DNA from: Ezakiella coagulans
Lineage (GTDB): Bacteria > Bacillota > Clostridia > Tissierellales > Peptoniphilaceae
Length of the DNA stretch: 64,000 nt
Reading direction: 5' to 3'
NCBI RefSeq assembly: GCF_003096635.1
Contig: NZ_QEKV01000002.1
Coordinates: forward strand, 219,388-283,387
Part shown: positions 58,224-64,000 of the stretch, in pieces
Layout: every line of letters starts with the position of its first letter
Numbering within the stretch: the stretch's first letter is position 1
Program-made: the position numbers and the translations under genes
The notes under the pieces: model-generated
The model's database searches: none
The model's input: only the letters and a program-made list of their open reading frames with translations
What the model was told of the DNA's origin: nothing

Positions 58224-59507
58224 ATGCTTATTAAAGATATTATAAATGAGTTAAATGCCGACAAAACACTTGCAAAAGAGAGGTCGGCTATAATAGCGTT
58301 TTCGGGTGGACCGGATTCAGTTTTCATAGTGGAAATCTTTAGAAATTTTTTTAAAGATTATAAAATTTATCTTTATCATTTAAATCATATGATAAGATAT
58401 GATGCAATTCACGATGAGAATTTTGTAAAAAAATATGCTGAAGAAAGTGGAATGGAACTTGTTTTGAATAGATGTGATATTCCAAAGTTTTCAAAAGAGC
58501 ATTCGATCGGATTGGAGGAAGCCGGGCGCATCGTTCGCTATAAAGATTTGGAAGAGCTTTCGAAAAACACGAAAGTAAACACGATTGTAACGGGTCACCA
58601 TTTGAATGATGACATCGAAACATTCATTTTAAATTTCAAAAGAGGAAGTGGACTTAACGGTTACTCCTCGATTAAAAAACGTGACGGCAAGTTTTTAAGA
58701 CCGCTTTTGGGCGTGACAAAAAGAGAGATTTTGGATTATTTAAACGATAGAAAAATTGAATTTTGTATCGACAGGACAAATTTCATTGACGATACCAACC
58801 GAAATAAAATCCGTTTAAATGTGATGCCCGAGCTTGAAAAACTGGACGAAAAACTTTATGATGATTTTGGACGGTATTTAAATTCAATGAAAGCGGAGAT
58901 GAGTTTGAAAAATTCACTCATTTCAGGATTTGTGTTTGAGCACAATCTTTCAAAAAATTCGGAGGAACTCTGTTTTAAAATCGAGGATATCAAGAGATAT
59001 TTCGGAGATGATTTCTCGGCTCTATATATGGAAGCTATAAAAATTCTTCGAGGAAATACAGTTGACATCTACAAAAAAGCACTTGACTCAATTTTGAATA
59101 TTATCGACGGGGAAGAGGAAAAAAGAACTTCTGTCGGCGGAATCGTTGCAATTAAAAGCTATGAAAATTTGATTTTTAGGCGTGATATTGAAAATGATGC
59201 ACGAAAAATATATCTCTCACTTGAAGCGACGGAATATACAATTGGATTTATAACAACCGATTTAAATATCGATGATTTAAAAATAAGAAATAGAGAAGTG
59301 GGCGACGAGGTCAAATTTAAAAACAGGCCCACAAAACTTTTAAAAAAGTTCTTGATTGAGGAAAAAGTTCCGGCATACAAGAGGGACGATTTGATTATAG
59401 TTACTGATGATGAAAACATTCTGTATGTAGAAGGTTTCGGACCGACTATAAACGGGATTGAAGGGAAAAATAAAATATATATCAATGAAAGGAAGAAAGA
59501 TGAATAA
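58224..59507 (+). CDS. tilS: tRNA(Ile)-lysidine synthetase, probably from a leaderless mRNA
   Basis: 427 residues. It attaches lysine to C34 of the CAU-anticodon tRNA-Ile so that AUA codons are read as isoleucine, which matters in this AUA-rich genome. The P-loop SGGPDS (27-32), GHHLNDDIETFILN and RPLLGVTKREILDYL are characteristic, and a C-terminal TilS domain follows. No ribosome binding site precedes the ATG (TACTAATTAT), and the promoter's -10 box ends 6 nt before it. No later start with a good site would keep the P-loop. Followed by hpt with an 8-nt overlap. Confidence 0.93.
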   Translation: MLIKDIINELNADKTLAKERSAIIAFSGGPDSVFIVEIFRNFFKDYKIYLYHLNHMIRYDAIHDENFVKKYAEESGMELVLNRCDIPKFSKEHSIGLEEAGRIVRYKDLEELSKNTKVNTIVTGHHLNDDIETFILNFKRGSGLNGYSSIKKRDGKFLRPLLGVTKREILDYLNDRKIEFCIDRTNFIDDTNRNKIRLNVMPELEKLDEKLYDDFGRYLNSMKAEMSLKNSLISGFVFEHNLSKNSEELCFKIEDIKRYFGDDFSALYMEAIKILRGNTVDIYKKALDSILNIIDGEEEKRTSVGGIVAIKSYENLIFRRDIENDARKIYLSLEATEYTIGFITTDLNIDDLKIRNREVGDEVKFKNRPTKLLKKFLIEEKVPAYKRDDLIIVTDDENILYVEGFGPTINGIEGKNKIYINERKKDE

Positions 59508-60036
59508 GGCTTTAAAGGAAATATTATTTTCAGAAGAAGAAATAAGAGCAAAAGTTAAAGAACTTGGCAAAGAAATCACGCACGATTATATGGATAAGGA
59601 TTTGTATGTGGTCGGGATTTTAAAGGGCTCTTTTATTTTCATGGCGGATTTGGTAAGAGAGATAAGCCTGCCGTTACTTGTTGATTTTATGAGCGTTTCA
59701 AGCTACGGCAGAAATGCGAAATCAAATGGGGAAGTTAAAATTTTGAAGGATTTGGATTTCTCTGTTGAAGGAAGAGATGTGCTTATTGTTGAGGATATAA
59801 TAGACTCCGGTTATACTTTAAAATATATCGAACAAATGTTTAAAACTAGAGGGGCTAACTCAGTAAAATTTGCTGCATTTTTGGACAAAAAAGAATCCAG
59901 AAAGGTCGAAATGGAAGTTCACTACAAGGGATATGAAGTTCCGAACGACTTTATAGTTGGATATGGACTTGATTACAGCGAAGAATACAGAAATCTTCCA
60001 TATATTGCGACGTTAAAAGAAGAGGTCTATAAATAA
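59500..60036 (+). CDS. hpt: Hypoxanthine phosphoribosyltransferase
   Basis: This 178-residue enzyme salvages hypoxanthine (and usually guanine) with PRPP. The PRPP loop is [11 protein letters not shown], with [11 protein letters not shown] upstream and [14 protein letters not shown] at the end. ATG 59500 has AAAGGAAG 6 nt upstream; in-frame ATGs further up lie inside tilS without a site. It completes a salvage route with the permease at 17007. The tilS-hpt-ftsH order is conserved in Firmicutes. Confidence 0.95.
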   Translation: MNKALKEILFSEEEIRAKVKELGKEITHDYMDKDLYVVGILKGSFIFMADLVREISLPLLVDFMSVSSYGRNAKSNGEVKILKDLDFSVEGRDVLIVEDIIDSGYTLKYIEQMFKTRGANSVKFAAFLDKKESRKVEMEVHYKGYEVPNDFIVGYGLDYSEEYRNLPYIATLKEEVYK

Positions 60037-61895
60037 TGCGAAGATTTAGAATTTCTCCATTTACGCTTGTTTGGGTTGCTCTTATTGTCATTCTTATTTT
60101 AAGACCGATTTTTGGCGGTATATTTACAAAAAGCATTGACATTTCAAAGGCAATAACTTTGATTCAAAATGACAGGGTAGACGAGGCATCGATAAATGGA
60201 GATACACTTTTTATAAATGATGTCACAAATAGCGGAAATGTCACGTACAAGACGGGTATACCTAAGCAACTTCAAGACAGTTTTTATAAGGATTATCTGA
60301 AAGATAAAGTTGAGTCGGGAAAAATTAAATTCACTGCAATCGGCGGTGAGGAGGAAGGACTTTTAAAAACAATCCTTCCGTATGCTTTTATGGGGATATT
60401 GTTCTTTTTTATGATGAACATGATATTTAGGCAAACCGGTTCACAAAACAAAGAAATGAATAATTTTGCGAAATCAAAGGCGAAACTGTTTAATAAAAAT
60501 GACAAGGAAAAGGTAACATTTAAGGATGTTGCAGGCCTTGAAGAAGAAAAAGTTGAGCTTTATGAAATTGTAGACTTTCTTAAAAATCCTGCGAAATACG
60601 CAAGAATGGGTGCGAGAATTCCGAGAGGGGTGCTTTTAGTTGGACCTCCGGGAACAGGAAAGACATATATCTCAAGAGCAGTCGCAGGGGAAGCGGGAGT
60701 TCCGTTTTTCTCGATTTCTGGATCGGAATTTTTGGAGATGTTTGTCGGTGTCGGTGCTTCAAGAGTTAGAGATCTTTTTGATGTTGCTAAGAAAAATGCA
60801 CCGTGCATAGTTTTCATAGACGAAATTGACGCAGTCGGAAGAAAAAGAGGTTCAGGTCTCGGTGGTGGCCACGACGAAAGAGAACAGACACTCAATCAAC
60901 TTTTGGTTGAGATGGACGGTTTTGAAAAGAATGAAGGCATCATAATGATGGCTGCTACGAATAGACCTGACATATTGGACGATGCTCTTTTAAGACCTGG
61001 CAGGTTTGACAGACGTGTCACTATTGGACTTCCGGATGTGAAGGGAAGAGAAGAAATTTTAAACATTCACACAAAGGATAAGCCTATGGCAGCCGATGTT
61101 GATATAAAAAATATTGCAAAGAGGACACCGGGTTTCACTCCGGCGGATCTTGAGAACCTTGTAAATGAAGCGGCAATTTTGTCGGCAAGACACGGACAAA
61201 GCTCTATAACAAAGAGCATTCTTGAAGAGGCCAGCATAAAAGTTTTAGCGGGACCTGAAAAAACTTCAACTGTTATCACGCCTGACGAAAAGAAACTTGT
61301 CAGCTTCCACGAAGCGGGACATGCTATTGTTACAAAATCTCTTCCGGACACAGATCCGGTTCAAATGGTCACAATAGTGCCGAGAGGTTCTGCAGGTGGG
61401 TTCACATATACAGTTCCGGAGGAAGAAAAATATTATTACACGAAATCTAAGATGATTAATGAAATAATTATACTCCTTGCAGGAAGGGCGGCAGAAGAAC
61501 TGAAACTTGAAGATATTTCAACGGGTGCGTCAAATGATATTGAAAGAGCGACAAAGATTGCACACGCAATGGTTTCAAAATATGGAATGACTTCTGCAAT
61601 CGGAACACTCGATTTTACGGAAGACAATGAAAATATTTTCATCGGAAATGCAATAACACACAGCAAAAATGTTTCAGAGGAAACTCTAAAGCTTATTGAC
61701 TCAGAAATGAAGAGAATTGTTGATGGGTGTTATGAAAAAGCAAAGCAAATTCTTAGAGAAAATGATGATAAATTGACAAGACTCGCAAACTGTTTGATTG
61801 AAAAAGAAACGGTTTACAAAAAAGAATTCGAAGCTATTTATAATGGAGATTACGATCCGAATAGTTTCGAAGATGAAAAAATTAATATATTTTAA
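60036..61895 (+). CDS. ftsH: ATP-dependent zinc metalloprotease FtsH
   Basis: 619 residues, membrane-anchored. Helices at about 8-28 and 113-133 flank a small external domain. The AAA+ module has Walker A GPPGTGKT (about 206), Walker [15 protein letters not shown] and the second region of homology [20 protein letters not shown]; the protease zinc site is HEAGH (about 425). It degrades membrane and regulatory proteins. The start shares a base with the hpt stop. Normal in all key residues. Confidence 0.97.
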   Translation: MRRFRISPFTLVWVALIVILILRPIFGGIFTKSIDISKAITLIQNDRVDEASINGDTLFINDVTNSGNVTYKTGIPKQLQDSFYKDYLKDKVESGKIKFTAIGGEEEGLLKTILPYAFMGILFFFMMNMIFRQTGSQNKEMNNFAKSKAKLFNKNDKEKVTFKDVAGLEEEKVELYEIVDFLKNPAKYARMGARIPRGVLLVGPPGTGKTYISRAVAGEAGVPFFSISGSEFLEMFVGVGASRVRDLFDVAKKNAPCIVFIDEIDAVGRKRGSGLGGGHDEREQTLNQLLVEMDGFEKNEGIIMMAATNRPDILDDALLRPGRFDRRVTIGLPDVKGREEILNIHTKDKPMAADVDIKNIAKRTPGFTPADLENLVNEAAILSARHGQSSITKSILEEASIKVLAGPEKTSTVITPDEKKLVSFHEAGHAIVTKSLPDTDPVQMVTIVPRGSAGGFTYTVPEEEKYYYTKSKMINEIIILLAGRAAEELKLEDISTGASNDIERATKIAHAMVSKYGMTSAIGTLDFTEDNENIFIGNAITHSKNVSEETLKLIDSEMKRIVDGCYEKAKQILRENDDKLTRLANCLIEKETVYKKEFEAIYNGDYDPNSFEDEKINIF

Positions 61896-61907
61896 AGGAG
61901 AATTAAA

Positions 61908-62645
61908 ATGGGTAAGACAAAAAAACTGGTTGTATCCGCAATTTTACTAGCATGGATTTTAGTTTTAGGAATGACACAGTTGGGGCTTATACCTGTCGGT
62001 CCTGTAAGAGCAACGACTCTTCACATACCGGCACTTATTGCAGCAATTTTATTTGATAAGTATATGGGAATGTTTTTGGGACTTTCATTTGGACTTTATT
62101 CATGGTACCAAAACTTCAGGGCACCTACGATTTTGAGTTTTGTATTTCAAAACCCGGTTGTGAGTGTTCTTCCAAGAATTATATTTCCTATAATAGCTTA
62201 TTACTTGTATCAATTTCTGAAAAAGAAAACGCATAGACAAATTCAAATCTTTGGAAGTGTACTTTTTACGGCACTATCTGCAGAACTTGTTTATTCACTA
62301 TATAAAGCGTATATTTCAGAAAATAAGACAGGATTTATTGTTGGGGCTATTTTGATTGTATTTGTAATTGCTGTATGGATTTACAGCTTAAGAAATAAAA
62401 CTATTATGGCTCCGGGATTTATGGCGGCATCAATTGCTACAATTTGCCACACAATTATGGTTATGGGACTGATTTATATAATTTATCTGCCGAAATACAT
62501 GGAGACGATGAACATGTCAAGAACTTTGGCGACAAACGCAATAATGACCACGGTTGTTGTAAACGGAGTTCCTGAAGCTGTCATTGGAGGACTTGTTGTG
62601 GCAGCTCTTTTAAAGAGAAAGGAAAGTTATGATTTTAACCGTTGA
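61908..62645 (+). CDS. ECF transporter S component, probably for pantothenate
   Basis: 245 residues with six to seven helices, the first reading LVVSAILLAWILVLGMTQLG, then PVRATTLHIPALIAAILFDKYMGMFLGLSFGLYSW. This is the general S-component pattern for a vitamin importer. The pantothenate assignment rests on the neighbour: the pantothenate kinase gene coaX starts 17 nt inside its 3' end. It is longer than most S components. AAAGGAG precedes the ATG. Confidence 0.78.
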   Translation: MGKTKKLVVSAILLAWILVLGMTQLGLIPVGPVRATTLHIPALIAAILFDKYMGMFLGLSFGLYSWYQNFRAPTILSFVFQNPVVSVLPRIIFPIIAYYLYQFLKKKTHRQIQIFGSVLFTALSAELVYSLYKAYISENKTGFIVGAILIVFVIAVWIYSLRNKTIMAPGFMAASIATICHTIMVMGLIYIIYLPKYMETMNMSRTLATNAIMTTVVVNGVPEAVIGGLVVAALLKRKESYDFNR

Positions 62646-63408
62646 TATTGGAAATACAAATACTGTTGTCGGAATCTTCAAAGGAGAAGAGCTTATTGAA
62701 TCTGTGCGACTTGAGTCAAACAGAAGCAAGACAGTTGATGAATATCATCTTCTATTGACAGATTTACTCGATTTAAAAGCTATAGATATCGAAAGTTTTG
62801 AAGGTGGAATTATATCTTCAGTTGTGCCTACTTTAACCGGAACGATGGAAAAAGCGGTTTCAAAAATCATTGGAAGAGAGCCAATTGTTGTGGGACCGGG
62901 AACAAAGACGGGACTAAATATTATGTACGATGACCCTAAAGAAGTGGGCGCGGACAGAATTGTGAATGCGGTAGGTGCACTAAAAAAATATGGAGCTCCG
63001 TTAATAATTATCGACTTCGGGACAGCGACGACATATTGCGTCATAGATAAAGATAAGAATTATTTGGGCGGAATAATCGCACCGGGAATTGGGATTTCTG
63101 CAGAAGCTTTATTTTTGAAAGCTGCGAAACTGCCAAGAGTCGACTTGGTGCCGCCCGAAAACTATCTAAACAAAAATACTGTCGATGCAATAAAAGCCGG
63201 AATAATATTTGGAAGAGTCGGTGAGGTCGAATATATTGTGAAACATTTAAAAGAAGAAGTTGGGGTGACGAATGCGAAAGTTATTTCAACAGGAGGAATT
63301 GCTCCGACTATAAATGGACTCACTAAGGCAATCGACATATACGACAACAATTTGACATTATTTGGTTTAAGGGATATTTATGAGAAGAACACTAAAAATA
63401 GGAAGTGA
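62629..63408 (+). CDS. coaX: Type III pantothenate kinase
   Basis: 259 residues catalysing the first step of coenzyme A synthesis. TVDIGNTNTVVGIF, GADRIVNAVGA and IDFGTATTYCVID are the phosphate-binding motifs of the type III (CoaX) enzyme, which is not inhibited by CoA in studied members. GAAAGG within the transporter gene serves as its ribosome binding site. Overlap with the S-component gene suggests coupled uptake and trapping of pantothenate. Confidence 0.96.
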   Translation: MILTVDIGNTNTVVGIFKGEELIESVRLESNRSKTVDEYHLLLTDLLDLKAIDIESFEGGIISSVVPTLTGTMEKAVSKIIGREPIVVGPGTKTGLNIMYDDPKEVGADRIVNAVGALKKYGAPLIIIDFGTATTYCVIDKDKNYLGGIIAPGIGISAEALFLKAAKLPRVDLVPPENYLNKNTVDAIKAGIIFGRVGEVEYIVKHLKEEVGVTNAKVISTGGIAPTINGLTKAIDIYDNNLTLFGLRDIYEKNTKNRK

Positions 63409-64000
63409 TGTTCCACCGATATTTTTAGCTCCTATGGCAGGTTATACCGATTTTGCATATCGAAAAATATGCTTCGAACTAGGGCTTTCGTTTGCTGTGA
63501 CTGAAATGGTCAGCGCGAAAGCCTTAAGTTATGGAGATGAAAAAACAGAAAGCATATCAAAAAGTGAATCCAGAACCGGTATACAGCTTTTCGGGCACGA
63601 TATTTCAGCACTTCAAATTGCTGTTGAAAAATTAAATGAGCGAAACGATTTCTTGTGGTATGATTTAAATTTTGGTTGTCCGGCACCGAAAATTGTAAAA
63701 AATCATGATGGAAGTTCGCTTTTAAATGATTTGCCTATGCTTAGACAAGTGATAGAATGCGTAAAAAAATATTCGAATAAACCGGTTTCTGCAAAGATGA
63801 GATTAGGGTTTAAAGACGGCGACGATTATCTTGAAATTGCAAAGACGATCGAAGACTCCGGAGCGGATTTTTTAACTGTGCATGGAAGAACAAGGGATAT
63901 GTTTTATACAGGCGAAGCTGATTGGGACGCGATTTATGAAATAAGAAATACGGTTTCGATTCCCGTCATTGGAAACGGTGACATAAAAAATGCCGATATG
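63380..64000 (+). CDS. tRNA-dihydrouridine synthase (Dus), cut by the window end
   Basis: The first 207 residues of an FMN-dependent enzyme that reduces uridines in tRNA. PIFLAPMAGYTDFAYRK, VTEMVSAKAL, the catalytic Cys in DLNFGCPAPKI, PVSAKMRLGF and LTVHGRTRDMFYTGEADW identify it as Dus, nearest the DusB type. It starts at ATG 63380, 29 nt inside coaX. No stop codon is reached, so the C-terminal part lies outside the window. Confidence 0.92.
   Translation, partial: MRRTLKIGSDVPPIFLAPMAGYTDFAYRKICFELGLSFAVTEMVSAKALSYGDEKTESISKSESRTGIQLFGHDISALQIAVEKLNERNDFLWYDLNFGCPAPKIVKNHDGSSLLNDLPMLRQVIECVKKYSNKPVSAKMRLGFKDGDDYLEIAKTIEDSGADFLTVHGRTRDMFYTGEADWDAIYEIRNTVSIPVIGNGDIKNADM

Noticed and set aside
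1-64000. tRNA, rRNA, CRISPR arrays, insertion sequences, phage genes
   Set aside because: No cloverleaf-like T-arm sequences in the intergenic gaps, no spaced repeats, and no transposase, integrase or phage proteins were recognised.

Overview
The window is a gene-dense, AT-rich bacterial chromosome segment. It has purine-rich ribosome binding sites, consensus sigma-A type promoters, many overlapping (TAATG) gene junctions and Firmicutes gene clusters such as tilS-hpt-ftsH, ftsE-ftsX-pcsB-like-ctpA and a yheI/yheH-like ABC pair. With a complete glycine decarboxylase, two YitT proteins and folate import under THF riboswitches, it looks like a low-GC anaerobic Firmicute. My best guess is a Tissierellia/Peptoniphilaceae-type amino-acid fermenter, by inference only. 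I saw no rRNA, tRNA, CRISPR array, transposase or phage gene.

Layout. 1-3.1 kb: a compact RiPP locus with a perfect-consensus promoter, a 34-residue Cys-rich precursor too short for ordinary gene calling, a perfect 19-bp stem-loop, a radical SAM/SPASM maturase and an ABC exporter. 3.2-9.7 kb: folC, a THF riboswitch with folT, and the gcvT-H-PA-PB operon. 9.8-18.3 kb: a YitT protein, a secreted protein, a ykkC-class (probably PRPP) riboswitch with terminator, and purE-F-M-N-H plus a purine permease. PurF lacks its catalytic N-terminal cysteine. 18.4-28.2 kb: an ABC-F protein, two ABC half-exporters, a second folC with a second yitT, a lipoprotein and an M18 aminopeptidase. 28.3-34.9 kb: a flippase-type membrane protein followed by hemA-C-D-B-L, i.e. 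tetrapyrrole synthesis only as far as uroporphyrinogen III, and a GNAT. 35-42 kb: an AI-2E family permease, a zinc-ribbon membrane protein and three ABC exporter genes, two of them behind a MarR-type operator. 42-49.3 kb: YtxH/YtxG-type stress proteins behind a sigma-B-like promoter, cell-wall and lipoprotein genes, a lipid kinase with MarR, a SurA-like lipoprotein, and a second FolT-like S component with a second THF riboswitch. 49.6-53.9 kb: the ftsEX division operon. 53.9-56.7 kb: a DUF2089/DUF4097 operon. 56.9-64 kb: rarA, tilS (apparently leaderless), hpt, ftsH, a probable pantothenate S component, coaX and the start of a dus gene.

Much of the window turns on one-carbon metabolism. Imported folate (two FolT proteins, each under a THF riboswitch) would be polyglutamylated by two FolC paralogs. 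The glycine cleavage system loads the THF with one-carbon units, and PurN and PurH spend them on purines. The glycine cleavage reaction also releases ammonia, which could feed a PurF whose glutaminase site looks inactive. Strongest leads: the RiPP locus, the nucleophile-less PurF, the paired covarying THF riboswitches, the sigma-B-like stress promoter and the leaderless tilS.
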